Source: Acidobacteriota bacterium | Lineage (GTDB): Bacteria > Acidobacteriota > Terriglobia > Acidiferrales > UBA7541 | Direction of reading: 5' to 3' | Assembly (NCBI GenBank): GCA_003223215.1 | Contig: QHYH01000130.1 | Location: forward strand, 1-55,024 | DNA: 55,024 bases | Shown here: in pieces, positions 26,353-36,700 of the stretch | Numbering within the stretch: position 1 is the first letter of the stretch | Layout: every line of letters starts with the position of its first letter | Made by a program: the position numbers and the translations under genes | Notes under the pieces: generated by a model | What the model saw: the letters and a program-made list of their open reading frames with translations, nothing else | Database searches by the model: none | Told to the model about the DNA's origin: nothing

Positions 26353-27414
26353 GTGAGACACACGCGAATCATCGTCACCCACTATGGCGGTCCCGATGCA
26401 CTGCAAGTGCTTGAAGAAGAGTGCCCCGAGCCGAAAGGTGGTGAAGTGCGGGTGAGAGTGCTGGCCGCAGGTGTCTCCTTGCCCGACCTCATGGCGCGCG
26501 AAGGCATTCATCCCGAGACGCCCAGGGTTCCCTTCACGCCAGGTTGGGACCTGGTTGGCGTGGTGGATCGGCTCGGCGACAGCGTCGCTGGAATCAGACC
26601 GGGCCAGGCAGTGGCCGCGCTGCCGATCAGCGGTGCCTACGCCGAGTTCGTCTGCCTGCCGCAACGCGAACTTGTTCCGGTGCCAGCCGGGTTAGACGCC
26701 GGCGAGGCCGTCAGCCTCATTTTGAACTACATCACGGCGTACCAGATGCTGCATCGTTCCGCTAAGGCCAAACCGGGCCAGCGCGTGTTGATTCACGGCG
26801 CGGCAGGTGGGGTCGGCTCGGCATTACTGCAGCTTGGGCGGGTCGCCGGGCTGGAGATGTATGGTACCTGTTCATCGCGAGGGGCGTCGGCCGTTGCCGA
26901 CCTGGGCGGTATCCCAATTGATTACCAGCATCAGGACTTCGTGAAAGAAATTCACCGCCTCACGGGCGAGGGTGTAGACGTCGTCTTTGACAGCATAGGT
27001 GGTACCCACATCTGGCGTTCCCGCAAAGCTCTCCGTCCTGGCGGGAGGGTGGTGACATATGGCCTTACTTCCTCGCTACGTGGGGGACGATTAGCTTCAG
27101 GTCGTTCAGGTCGTCGTCACCGCTTTCGCGCCATCCTGATTTTCGGGCTGTACATTGCTGGCGGCTGGCTTCTCCCAGGCCGGAAACGGGTGGTCCCCTA
27201 CAGCATCCAGTGGCTCAAACGGCTGAGACCGGCATTGTTTCGACAGGATTTGATGGCCCTGTTTGACCTCCTTCAACAGCAGAAGATCAAGCCGCTAATC
27301 GCCGAGCGACTTCCCCTTGTCGAAGCAAGACACGCACAGGAGTTGCTTGGCAAAGGAGGGGTGATCGGCAAGATCGTCCTCGTACCCAAGGGGCCAATCT
27401 TGAATCAGCAGTAG
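26353..27414 (+). CDS. zinc-independent MDR-family quinone oxidoreductase-like dehydrogenase
   Basis: Medium-chain dehydrogenase/reductase, about 353 aa, of the NADPH:quinone oxidoreductase/VAT1 branch that reduces enones or quinones. I start at GTG 26353 (RHTRIIVTHYGGPDALQV); GTG 26329 would add eight residues. The GroES-like half has EVRVRVLAAGVSLPDLMARE and GWDLVGVVDRLGDSV; zinc ligands are absent. The Rossmann half has the nucleotide motif GAAGGVGSALLQLGR and FDSIGGTHIWRSRKALRPGG. The segment 270-300 is longer and more hydrophobic than usual (FRAILIFGLYIAGGWLLPG), which hints at membrane association. Single gene; substrate unknown. Confidence 0.85.
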   Translation: MRHTRIIVTHYGGPDALQVLEEECPEPKGGEVRVRVLAAGVSLPDLMAREGIHPETPRVPFTPGWDLVGVVDRLGDSVAGIRPGQAVAALPISGAYAEFVCLPQRELVPVPAGLDAGEAVSLILNYITAYQMLHRSAKAKPGQRVLIHGAAGGVGSALLQLGRVAGLEMYGTCSSRGASAVADLGGIPIDYQHQDFVKEIHRLTGEGVDVVFDSIGGTHIWRSRKALRPGGRVVTYGLTSSLRGGRLASGRSGRRHRFRAILIFGLYIAGGWLLPGRKRVVPYSIQWLKRLRPALFRQDLMALFDLLQQQKIKPLIAERLPLVEARHAQELLGKGGVIGKIVLVPKGPILNQQ

Positions 27415-27469
27415 CCTTGCTTTCAGAAAACGGGTGCGTAATCGAGCGGTGACGGGAGGCGCTGATAGA

Positions 27470-28594
27470 TTACGGCATCCAATCTGCGACAAACACATTT
27501 ATTTCGTGCGGGACCTTCGCGTTGCGGTTCGAAACAAACACGAGCTTCTTGCCATCGGGTGAGAACTGCGGAAACGCGTTGAACCCCCCCGCGAACGTTA
27601 CGCGTTCGAGACCGCTGCCATCGCGGCCGATCGTATAGAGCTCGAATTGACTCGTGGTGGGATGCTCATAGTTTGAAGCGAAGATAATGCGCTGACTATC
27701 CAGGAAAAAAGACGGTGCAAAACTGGCGCCGGGCAGTTTTGTAATCTGCTGCTGATTGGATCCGTCGGCGCGCATGACATATAGGTCCATCTCACTGGGC
27801 TCCACCAAGCCCTGTGCCAGCAGCGATTTGTAGTGAGCAATCTCTTCATCACTTTTGGGATGATGGGCCCGGTAAACAATCCAGTTGCCGTCGGGTGAGA
27901 AGAACGGCCCGCCGTCGTACCCGAGCGTATTGGTCAAGCGGCGAACCTTCGTTCCATCCACATTCATGGTGTAGATGTCCAGATCTCCGTCGCGCGAGGA
28001 AGTGAACACGATCTTTTTGCCATCCGTGGAGAGCGTGGCCTCGGCGTTGTATCCCGGTCCGGTTGTGAGTGACTTGAGGATTCTTCCGTCATCTGTCGCG
28101 TAGTAGATTTGGTATGCGGAATAGATGGCCCAAACGTAGCCATGCGAATAATCCGGACGCGGCGGACAAGCGTCACCCGCCAGATGGGTAGACGAGTACA
28201 ACAGGTGATTGCCATCAGGATAGTAGTACCCACACGTGGTGCGGCCTTTGCCGGTCGACACTAGATGAAGGTCCGAACCGTCGGCATTCATGACAAAAAT
28301 CTGATCACACTGGTAGGGTTCCCGGGTCGACATGAAAATGAGACGGCGGCCATCGTAGCTGAAATACGCTTCGGCATTCTGGCCGCCAAACGTTAATTGC
28401 TTCACGTGTCGCAGGTAAGTTTCCTGCGGGTCGCGCAGCGGATCGTCGGGGGTGCCGTGTACCACTGGCCCGGCGGAGCTAAGGCCAGAGGTGGCCGTCT
28501 TTTCTTGGGCAAGCAGCGAAACCCCGATAAATAAGGTTGCCACGGAGAGCATCACGGCCAGATGCGTGAGATGGAAGTCAGATTGCCTTTTCAC
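27470..28594 (-). CDS. TolB-like WD40/PD40 beta-propeller protein
   Basis: 374-aa exported beta-propeller. Signal peptide about 8-30 (THLAVMLSVATLFIGVSLLA). Repeated PD40 blades are seen: FSYDGRRLIFMSTREPYQCD, LSTDGKKIVFTSSRDGDLDI, FSPDGNWIVYRAHHPKS, FFLDSQRIIFASNYEH and FSPDGKKLVFVSNRNAK, each followed by an 'LYVMRADGSN'-type strand. Such TolB C-terminal-like propellers often serve as protein-binding platforms. The start overlaps the stop of the upstream M28 peptidase by 4 bp (ATGA), so the two are translationally coupled and very probably work together, the propeller perhaps presenting or gating substrate (inference). Last gene of the pair. Confidence 0.85.
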   Translation of the reverse strand: MKRQSDFHLTHLAVMLSVATLFIGVSLLAQEKTATSGLSSAGPVVHGTPDDPLRDPQETYLRHVKQLTFGGQNAEAYFSYDGRRLIFMSTREPYQCDQIFVMNADGSDLHLVSTGKGRTTCGYYYPDGNHLLYSSTHLAGDACPPRPDYSHGYVWAIYSAYQIYYATDDGRILKSLTTGPGYNAEATLSTDGKKIVFTSSRDGDLDIYTMNVDGTKVRRLTNTLGYDGGPFFSPDGNWIVYRAHHPKSDEEIAHYKSLLAQGLVEPSEMDLYVMRADGSNQQQITKLPGASFAPSFFLDSQRIIFASNYEHPTTSQFELYTIGRDGSGLERVTFAGGFNAFPQFSPDGKKLVFVSNRNAKVPHEINVFVADWMP

Positions 28595-30477
28595 TTGCGC
28601 ACCTCAAGTGTCACTTCGCGCGTGACTCGCTCGTTGCCCCGCAGAACCGTCACGGTCACCTTATCGCCGGGCTTGTGTGCGCGGAGCGCGTAGGTGAAAT
28701 CGTAAAGGTTATCGATCGTCTTGCCGTCGAACTCCACCAAAACATCACCGGCTTTGAAGCCTGCTTTTCCCGCTGGACTACCATCGCGCACGTCGGAAAA
28801 TTTAACGCCACCGTGCTCCACCTGCCCGAAATCCGGGATCGAACCGAAATAAGGACCATATCCGCCACCTCCGCCCATTACGGGCGCAACTGGCTCGGAC
28901 ACGCGCACGAATTGAGGTTTGTCGTTCAATGCGTCCAGACCGTGGACCACATTCCCCACAAGTTCAACCACACGTGCGCCGTTCACGGCGTCGATCTTGT
29001 CCCAGGTGTCTGACGGCTTGTGATAGTCGGAGTGCAAACCCGAAAAGAAGAAAAGCACCGGCACCTCGTGTACCGTGAACGATGTCTGGTCGCTCGCGCC
29101 GTAACCAGACGCGGAGTAACTGACGGCTAACTTCACGCTGCTGTTCGCGTCCTCCACGAGTTTCTGAAAGTCCGGCGATGTCCCCGTTCCCCCGATGTAC
29201 ACTCGGTTGTTCGAGACGCGTCCAATCATATCCATGTTGACCATCGCGATGGTTCGCTGCAGCGGAAACGTGGCATGGTTTGCGTAGTGCGCAGAACCCA
29301 GCAAGCCCAACTCTTCGCCCGCAAAACATATAAAAACGACGGAGTGGCGCGGGCGCTCTTTCGAATGCGCTAGCGCATCGGCTAATTCCAGTACTCCACT
29401 TGTCCCCGAGGCGTTGTCATCGGCGCCATGATGAATTTGGCCGCGCTGGCGCGGTGCGAGAGAATCGTGCTCGCCGAGCCCCAGGTGGTCGTAATGCGCT
29501 CCTACGACGATGTATTGATCAGCAATGGACGGCTCACTTCCGGGCAACTCCGCAATCACGTTTGCAGCCTTCCGGTGGATACGCTCAATCTGAACGGTCA
29601 GTGCCAACCGCGATGAGCCGTCAAGGGCCATCGAATGATTGGACAGGTCCTTATCGATGGCTTGGCGAAGCTCTTCAACGGTATGCCCTGAAGGCTTAAG
29701 CCAACTATTCACCGTGTCGGCTGTCACCTGAATGACCGGAATGGTCATTTCTCGCGGGCCGCTCACTTCGTCCAGGCGGAGCAACGCATCGGGCTCACCC
29801 GAGTGATTGCCAAGATCGTTCACCAGCACGATGGCTTTGGCCCCGTGATTCTTGGCATTGGTGGCCTTGTTCGCGATCTCCGAATGAGAAGTGAGCTGTC
29901 TCCCGGCAAATAGGCTGTGCTCGTCGTTTTCCTGAGGCTCGTGGCGCAAAACGATGGCGATTCGGCCACTCACGTCGAGGCCCTGGTAGTCGTCGTAGTG
30001 GTACTCGGGCGCGGTGATGCCGTAACCGGCAAATACAAGCGGCGCCTCGATGCTGGCACTGGCCGAGAAGCTCAGCGGAACAAAGGTTTCTTGCAGGTTC
30101 AGCTTTTCGGAGTGTTCGCCTTGCCGGTAAACGGCGAGGTTCTTGCGACCGAGCTTTGCACCCACCACCAGGTCAAAGTGCTGAAGATATTTGCCGTTGT
30201 CGCCGCCAGGTTTCAATCCGAACTTGCGAAAATGGTCGGCGATGTAGTTGCCCGCCCGATCCAGCTCCTTTGTTCCGTCGCCGCGACCTTTGAGTTGATC
30301 GCTCGACAGGAACTTGATGGGCTCGAGAAACTCTTGAGCCGAGAACGGTCCTCCCGTCTGCGTCCAGCCAAATTCAGCAAAGTGTGCTATGAGGGTGAGC
30401 AGACCTATGCTAAGCCCGAGGGCGGCGAGCACCCGGTTGCTGCTGAGTATCGGAGTTTTCCAATTCGGTAGCCTCAC
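28591..30477 (-). CDS. secreted M28 zinc aminopeptidase with PA and PDZ domains
   Basis: 628-aa exported metallopeptidase removing N-terminal residues from peptides. GTG 30477 has AAAGGA seven bases upstream. A signal anchor lies at about 16-35. The protease-associated (PA) domain is inserted at about 135-270. Two-zinc M28 ligands are complete: His328 in VVGAHYDHLG, Asp353 in GADDNASGTSG, Glu388/Glu389 in FAGEELGLLG, Asp416 in NMDMIGR and His486 in SDYHKPSDTWDKI. A C-terminal PDZ domain (about 540-628) has GSPAGKAGFKAGDVLVEFDG. PA plus PDZ on an M28 core is typical of large Bacteroidetes and Acidobacteria enzymes. Translationally coupled to the propeller gene. Confidence 0.93.
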   Translation of the reverse strand: MRLPNWKTPILSSNRVLAALGLSIGLLTLIAHFAEFGWTQTGGPFSAQEFLEPIKFLSSDQLKGRGDGTKELDRAGNYIADHFRKFGLKPGGDNGKYLQHFDLVVGAKLGRKNLAVYRQGEHSEKLNLQETFVPLSFSASASIEAPLVFAGYGITAPEYHYDDYQGLDVSGRIAIVLRHEPQENDEHSLFAGRQLTSHSEIANKATNAKNHGAKAIVLVNDLGNHSGEPDALLRLDEVSGPREMTIPVIQVTADTVNSWLKPSGHTVEELRQAIDKDLSNHSMALDGSSRLALTVQIERIHRKAANVIAELPGSEPSIADQYIVVGAHYDHLGLGEHDSLAPRQRGQIHHGADDNASGTSGVLELADALAHSKERPRHSVVFICFAGEELGLLGSAHYANHATFPLQRTIAMVNMDMIGRVSNNRVYIGGTGTSPDFQKLVEDANSSVKLAVSYSASGYGASDQTSFTVHEVPVLFFFSGLHSDYHKPSDTWDKIDAVNGARVVELVGNVVHGLDALNDKPQFVRVSEPVAPVMGGGGGYGPYFGSIPDFGQVEHGGVKFSDVRDGSPAGKAGFKAGDVLVEFDGKTIDNLYDFTYALRAHKPGDKVTVTVLRGNERVTREVTLEVRK

Positions 30478-30693
30478 AGCAGATCCTTTGTGAATCGCCT
30501 TCGATTATAAGGGCATTTTCGTCGGAATTGTTTGGCTTCCGGAATGCCGGCGGATGGTGGCCGAGTGGGGCGCGTGTGGAAATATCCATGCGGCATAGCT
30601 TGCCAGTGTGCCATTCAGCGAGGTTTCCCGCTTCACGAAGACAATCTTTCTTCGTATTTGAACCTACTCCCCTTGCTCTCGGTCGTGACCAAA

Positions 30694-30826
30694 CTATTCC
30701 CTTTCACCCGCTTCGGCCAGAATCTCGCGCAGGCGGGAGATCGGTATCGCCACGGCCATGTGGCTATCGCGGCCGGTCACGCTTTCCGCTTTTAGCAGAG
30801 AATCATCGATGGCTTCCTCAGTAGCC
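30694..30826 (-). pseudogene. C-terminal fragment of a P1-family (DmpA-type) peptidase
   Basis: Beyond the stop of the truncated hydrolase, in a different minus-strand frame, the DNA reads AAEATEEAIDDSLLKAESVT, GRDSHMAVAIPISRLREILA, EAGERE, then stop at 30694. 'EATEEAIxxSLLKAxxVTGRDxHxxxAIPIxRLxEIL' is the C-terminus of P1/DmpA aminopeptidases (the self-cleaving serine family). No start and no catalytic Ser segment is present: only about 44 codons survive. The join with the beta-lactamase-fold gene is abrupt, so a deletion seems to have removed the end of one gene and most of the next. Confidence 0.7.
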
Positions 30827-31939
30827 TCCGCGGCCGCCAGCGCCGGGTGATCCAAAAGAAGCGGCGCTACCGAAGGGCCAGACCGAACTGGGCTTCATGA
30901 AGCCCAGTGAGAACTGGACGCCGCTGGTCCTCATGCATTCATCATAAAATCCGCGCGTCGGCGGAATCGCCGGGGCGGCCAAAAGCTCCAACGTCTTTTG
31001 CCCTAGCCCCAACTCGCGCCCGCCGTTGGCGAAAACACTGTAGGCGTGCGCGATGGCTCGGGCGGTCCCGACGCCACCACCGGACGGCACTTCGAGATTG
31101 CGCGCATAGATGCGCTCTGCATCTTGATATACCCCGGTGCCGGGATTCACGCTCAGCGCGCGGTAGATGTTGGAACGAGGATTCATCGCTTCCAGCATGA
31201 AACGAAGCCCGAAGCCGCGCAGAATCTCGATGAAGGTGGGCGGCGCAAGGGTGGCCAGCCGCGAGTTTGGGATGGCTTCAGGCAACCGGATGTAGACGTC
31301 CTCCCCGAGCCGTAACGCTATCTCCTCTTGGAAAAACTGTCCCAAGCTGCGAAGCAGCGGATGCACGCGGCGCAGCAACTCGCCTTCGTAGAAGCCGAGA
31401 CTGAGCCCGTGATACGCCTGGCGGGTTCCGGGCTCCCACGCGGGTTTCTGACGCGCTAACACGACCGCCAGGCGATCGAGATTGGCGACGATACTGAGAT
31501 CGACCCTCTCGTTGATCGCGAATAGGCCTGCCTGGTGAGCGAGGAGCTGGCGGACGGTGATTCGTTCCTTGCCGTTCTGCGCAAACTCCGGCCAGTACGT
31601 GGACACGCGTTCTTCGTAGTTGAGCCATCTGCGAGAGTGGGCGATGGCGAGGGTCATCGCTGCCAAACCCTTCGTGGCTGAGTGGACCACCACCATCGTG
31701 TCCTGCTCCCAAGGCTCGCCGGTCTGCTTGTTCCGAATGCCACCCCAGAGGTCGACGACCTTCTCGCCGCGGAGAAAGGCGCAGCAGGCTCCTCCTGCTT
31801 CGCCTCGCCGAGCAAAATTCTCGGCGAATGCCTCGCGCACGGCCTCATAGCCCGGGCTGACATGCCCCTGAATAGCAAACTGGTCGTGAGCCGTCGTGCG
31901 TGTGGTGGCTCTTGTTTGGGAAAGATGATGGTGGGACAT
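30818..31939 (-). CDS. beta-lactamase-fold serine hydrolase (EstB-like), C-terminally truncated
   Basis: Class C beta-lactamase/esterase superfamily hydrolase. I start at ATG 31939 because AAGAGGG (31948-31954) lies eight bases upstream; the GTG at 31996 has none. Catalytic features, numbered from that ATG: Ser87-x-x-Lys90 in HSATKG, and Tyr176 in AYHGLSLGF in the YxN/YxG position. ITVRQLLAHQAGL is the usual motif after the SxxK. The third motif (HxG/KTG) region is lost: the protein ends at SAASFGSPGAGGRGGY, where relatives continue about 50 residues. No signal peptide. Likely inactive or impaired because of the missing C-terminus, which is replaced by a P1-peptidase tail in another frame. 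Confidence 0.8.
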   Translation of the reverse strand: MSHHHLSQTRATTRTTAHDQFAIQGHVSPGYEAVREAFAENFARRGEAGGACCAFLRGEKVVDLWGGIRNKQTGEPWEQDTMVVVHSATKGLAAMTLAIAHSRRWLNYEERVSTYWPEFAQNGKERITVRQLLAHQAGLFAINERVDLSIVANLDRLAVVLARQKPAWEPGTRQAYHGLSLGFYEGELLRRVHPLLRSLGQFFQEEIALRLGEDVYIRLPEAIPNSRLATLAPPTFIEILRGFGLRFMLEAMNPRSNIYRALSVNPGTGVYQDAERIYARNLEVPSGGGVGTARAIAHAYSVFANGGRELGLGQKTLELLAAPAIPPTRGFYDECMRTSGVQFSLGFMKPSSVWPFGSAASFGSPGAGGRGGY

Positions 31940-32236
31940 CGGAAATACCCTCTTGGGGCTCTTCTTATGTCCGACGCGAAGATTTTTCTGTGACACCGGT
32001 CACCACGAGAGGTGCCGGCCCTTACATGCACGATTCTTGGCGAATCGTTTGGAAACAAGTGTGCCCAAGCAACGACTCTCAATGTCGAGCTTTGGTCGCT
32101 TCTCCCGAGTTGTCACGGGCCCTCAAGAGACTGTGAGCCTGATTCGACGGGCTTGTAGAAGAAGCAGACCAACGGTGAGACCAACGCTGCAGGCAGGAAC
32201 AGAGGCCCTCATAAGGTGAGACCCTGCAATGGACGT

Positions 32237-33712
32237 TCAGGCGAGGGCCTTTTTCACGACGAATCCGCCCACATCCGTCAGGCGGAAGTATCTTCCCTGG
32301 AACTTATACGTCAGCTTCTTGTGATCGATTCCGAGGCAGTGCTGGATGGTCGCCTGTAAGTCGTGGATGTGAACCGGATCTTCCAGAATGTTGTAACAAT
32401 AATCATCTGTTTTGCCGATGCTCAAACCACGCTGAATTCCGCCGCCCGCCATCCAGATCGAGAAACACCGCGGGTGATGGTCGCGGCCATAGTTGGTTCC
32501 GGTAAGTTTGCCCTGGCAGTAGACGGTCCGGCCAAACTCGCCGGCCCAAACGACCAGTGTGTCATCCAACATACCTCGCTGCTTGAGATCGCGTATCAGG
32601 CCGGCCGAAGGCTCGTCGACGCCTTTGCACTGCAACGCAATATCGCGCGGCAAGTCGTTGTGCTGATCCCAGCCGCGATGATACAGCTGAATAAAACGTA
32701 CGCCGCGCTCAGCCAGCCGCCGCGCCAACAGACAATTGGCCGCGTACGTCCCCGGCTTGCGCGAATCCGGCCCGTACAATGCAAACGTGGATTCCGGCTC
32801 CTTTGAAAGATCCATCAGATCAGGCACCGAGGTCTGCATGCGATATGCCATTTCGTATTGCGCCACTCGCGTGTCAATCTCCGGGTCGGCATATTTTTCT
32901 GCCAGCAGGCGATTTAATTTCGCGATGCCGTCCAGCATGCGGCGCCTCGTCGTAGGCGGCACGCCCGGCGGATTCGACAAATACAACACCGGGTCGCCGC
33001 TCGCGCGGAATTTCACTCCTTGGTAGCGCGACGGCAAAAACCCGCTTCCCCACAAGCGCGAAAACAGCGGCTGGTCCGGATTCAATGCATTAGCCTGTGA
33101 AATTAACACTACGAACGCCGGCAGGTTCTGATTTTCACTGCCTAGACCATAGCTAACCCATGACCCCATACTCGGACGCCCGGGCTGCTGGAAGCCGGTC
33201 TGCAGGAAGGTGATTGCAGGATCGTGGTTGATGGCTTCCGAGTAGACCGACTTGATGATGGTAATGTCATCCACAATCTTCGTGTGGTGGGGCATCAGTT
33301 CGCTGATCCAGCTACCCGACCTTCCGTATTGGCTGAATTTGAAAATGGATGGCGCCACCGGAAACGACGACTGCCCGGAGGTCATGCCGGTGATGCGCTG
33401 CCCCTGTCGCACCGAATCGGGCAACTCCGTACCTTGTAATTTGACCAAGTCAGGCTTGTAGTCGAACAACTCCATCTGCGAGGGCGCCCCGGACTGGTGC
33501 AGAAAGATGACGCGTTTGGCCTTGGGCGGGAAATGCGGCAGCCCCACGAGTCCGCCGGTTTTCGGATCGGTTGCAGTATCCGCGGCAAAGCCGTCCGCTG
33601 AGAGCAGCGTCGCCAGGGCCGGAATGCCGATGGCGATTCCCGCAGTACTCCGCCGGAAAAACTGCCGGCGCGTCATTGCCGCGCTCATTTCCGGAGTCAA
33701 CATGTCACCCAT
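32237..33712 (-). CDS. DUF1501 domain protein (Tat signal)
   Basis: 491-aa protein of the DUF1501 family (sulfatase/alkaline phosphatase-like fold), common in Planctomycetes and Acidobacteria beside DUF1549/DUF1553 genes; biochemical role unproven. ATG 33712, with GAGG about seven bases upstream. A Tat-like start is present ([20 protein letters not shown]). Characteristic segments: [77 protein letters not shown] and [18 protein letters not shown], with a C-terminal [14 protein letters not shown]. It begins 18 bp after the large cytochrome-bearing gene, so they form an operon. Confidence 0.92.
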   Translation of the reverse strand: MGDMLTPEMSAAMTRRQFFRRSTAGIAIGIPALATLLSADGFAADTATDPKTGGLVGLPHFPPKAKRVIFLHQSGAPSQMELFDYKPDLVKLQGTELPDSVRQGQRITGMTSGQSSFPVAPSIFKFSQYGRSGSWISELMPHHTKIVDDITIIKSVYSEAINHDPAITFLQTGFQQPGRPSMGSWVSYGLGSENQNLPAFVVLISQANALNPDQPLFSRLWGSGFLPSRYQGVKFRASGDPVLYLSNPPGVPPTTRRRMLDGIAKLNRLLAEKYADPEIDTRVAQYEMAYRMQTSVPDLMDLSKEPESTFALYGPDSRKPGTYAANCLLARRLAERGVRFIQLYHRGWDQHNDLPRDIALQCKGVDEPSAGLIRDLKQRGMLDDTLVVWAGEFGRTVYCQGKLTGTNYGRDHHPRCFSIWMAGGGIQRGLSIGKTDDYCYNILEDPVHIHDLQATIQHCLGIDHKKLTYKFQGRYFRLTDVGGFVVKKALA

Positions 33713-33730
33713 ACTCTGCCTCGCCTTCTG

Positions 33731-36700
33731 CTATTGCTTGGTCATCGTCTCGTCGAGATTCAGGATCATGCTCGCTAGCGTCGTCCAGGCTGCGAGCTCA
33801 CGTCGAGCCAGGCTTGAATCTGCCTTCGTTTCGCCAACCGTTAGCAGTTTACTTGCGCTCACCTGGTCCTGGCGGTAAGTGGAGCGGAATTCCCTGAGCG
33901 AGTTCAGAAGCAGAGCGCGTTCCCGTGGATCGGGCCTTCGCGCCGTGGCCAGCTCAAAAGCAAAATCAATGCGCTCACGATCGGATTTGCCCCCATTGCG
34001 CAACGTGCGCTCCGCCAGCGCGCGCGAAGCTTCAACGTAGGTAGGATCGTTGAGAAGCGCCAGGGCCTGCAGCGGCGTATTGGTCACCGTTCGCCTAGCT
34101 GTGCATTTTTCGCGGTCAGGCGCGTCGAACAGAGTCAGCGACGGCGGGGGGACGGTGCGCTTCCAAACGGTGTACAGGCCGCGGCGGTATAGGTCAGAGC
34201 CAGAAGACTGCGTGTAACTCTGGCCCGAATAGCCCTCACCAAACGCCATCTCCTCCCACAAGCCCTTTGGCTGGTACGGATACACGCTCGGCCCGCCGAT
34301 CTTGTCGTTCAGCAATCCGCTGATCGCCAGCGCATTGTCGCGAACCATCTCGGCCGGCAGGCGGAATCTCGGCCCTCTCGCCAAAAGCCGGTTTTCCGGG
34401 TCGCGCTCGATGAGCTCGCGCGATGCCATGGAAGACTGGCGGTAGGTCGCCGAGGTAACTATCAGCCGCTGCATCGCCTTGATGTCCCAACCCGTGCGCG
34501 CAAATTCGGTGGCCAGCCAGTCAAGCAACTCAGGATGGCTTGGCGGTTCACCCTGCGAGCCAAAGTCTTCGGCGGTCTTGACGATCCCGGTTCCGAAGTA
34601 CTGCTGCCAATACTGATTCACCGCAACACGCGCGGTGAGCGGATTCGAGGGGTCGAGGATCCACTTTGCCAGGCCCAAACGGTTCGCGGGCATATCACGC
34701 GACATCGGAGGCAAAAACGAGGGAACACCGGGCGTGACCTTCTCACCCCTATTGTCGTATTGACCGCGGCCCAGAATGAAGGTGTCGCGCGGCTTCGACA
34801 TTTCCGCCATCACCATGGTCGTGGTGATGGACTTTTCGAGCTTGTCGCGCTCTTTTCGCAGTTCTGCCAGGCGAGAGTAAAGCTGTCTGTATTTCTCCGG
34901 GGCGTCGTGCTTCAGAAAGTATTCGGTCAAGCGGGCCTGGTGCTGCTTTTCGAGCCGCGCCTGTTTCTGTTCCTTGCTCTCTGCCTTGGCCAGCTCTCCG
35001 ATATCGGCTTCTTGCGGCGGCTTGTCGGGCTCGAGCGTCGTAATTTCCGTCGCAGGAGCACCGGCAAGCTCGGTCAACAGCACGCGGGCAGGCAGGTGCA
35101 CGGCGAGATTCTCGACCTCAGTGTCGGTCAGCGTGCGCGTGTAAATACGCAGGTCATCGAGTTGGCCTTGGAACAGGCCCCCGGTATCCTTATTCCCAAT
35201 TTCCAAAGACGCGGAAGTCCGGAAGGTGCCGCTGAGCGTATCCTTGGCTATCTCGGTTTCCCAAACCCTGCCATCCACACAGATCTTCAAGCCCGCAGCC
35301 TTGCCCGAACCATCATAGTTAACCAGTACGTGGTGTGCGCCATCCATCGGCACACGATTCTTGGTGCGCACTTCGATAGCGGAATCAGGCCAGCGCTCCG
35401 CGAACCGTGCAACGACGCGAAGATTCCGCTGATGCCTGCCTGTGTACGCGACGTCGTCAAAACCAAGCTCATAGCCAGCCCAGTGCTCGGAGGAATCTTT
35501 TTTCTGAAGAACTTCGCTGCTCTTCAACCCGTAGAGATTTACCCACACGCCGAGCGCAAACGGCTCGCGCGCGTCGAAATCTCCAGCTTGCTCCAGGCGG
35601 ACTTCCGCTTCGCCACTGAATTCAGCGGTCTTGCCGGTTGGCCCGTCTTCATAGACAACTTCGCCTCGCACGAGTTTTCCATCGTGTTTCAACAAGGCGT
35701 CTGACAGGTCGCCGTTGAACGTATAGTGGGCCGCGAGCCCATCGCTCGGCGGCTCGGGCAATGTGGCGATGTGTGTCTTCTGCCATTCATTCCGCAGAGC
35801 CAAAACCTCTTTCTCAGGCATGGCCGCCAAAACATTGGCGATCTGCTGATGGAGGTCGTCCAGCTGTCGCTTTTGCTCCAAAGTGGGCAACGGCAGCACC
35901 GGGTCGGCATTTCCCTCGTACCCGTCGAGGCCGCGCTCAGGGACGGTATTGAAGAACGCAAAAAATCGATAAAAATCCTTCTGCTTGATCGGATCGTACT
36001 TGTGATCGTGACAGCGGGCGCAACCCATGGTGAGTCCCAGCCAGGTCGTTGCCGTCGTGCTCGCGCGGTCCACCACATACTCCACGTGATATTCCTCCGG
36101 TATCGCGCCGCCTTCGAAGTTGATCATGTTGTTGCGGTTGAATCCGCTCGCGATTTTCTGCTCGACCGTTGCGCCCGGAAGCAGGTCACCGGCCAGTTGC
36201 TCGATCGTGAACTCGTCGAAAGGCATGTTGCGGTTGAAGGCGTTAATTACCCAATCCCGCCACGGCCACATCTCGCGCAAGCTGTCGATGTGATACCCAT
36301 GAGTATCGGCGTAACGCGCTAGATCTAGCCACTGCATGGCCATGCGCTCACCGTAGTGTGGCGACCCGAGCAACTGATCCACTCTCTTTTCGTAGGCGTC
36401 GGGAGAGTGGTCCGCCATAAAGGAATCCACTTCGGCAGGGGTGGGCGGCAACCCGGTCAAATCGAAAGCAACGCGTCGCAGCAGCGTGGCCTTGTCCGCT
36501 TCGAAGGAAGGTTTCAGCCCTTCGGCTTCCAAGCGCGCAAGAGTGAAATAGTCGATTGGATTCTTTGGCCAGTTTCTGTCTTTGACCTCTGGTGTTGCCG
36601 GTCGCTTCAGCGGATCAAACGCCCAGTGGGACTGCCACTTGGCGCCCTGATCGATCCAGTCGCGGATTAATTCGATCTCCTTGGGCGTCAGCGTCCTACC

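Noticed and set aside
32204-32254. GGCCCTC...GAGGGCC inverted repeat followed by TTTTT on the plus strand
   Set aside because: The loop is 32 nt, no plus-strand gene ends upstream, and the right arm is the coding end of the DUF1501 gene; probably coincidence.
34535-35704. 389-codon plus-strand frame
   Set aside because: Lies wholly antisense to the DUF1549/DUF1553 gene, whose domains are clear; long shadow frames are expected in GC-rich DNA.
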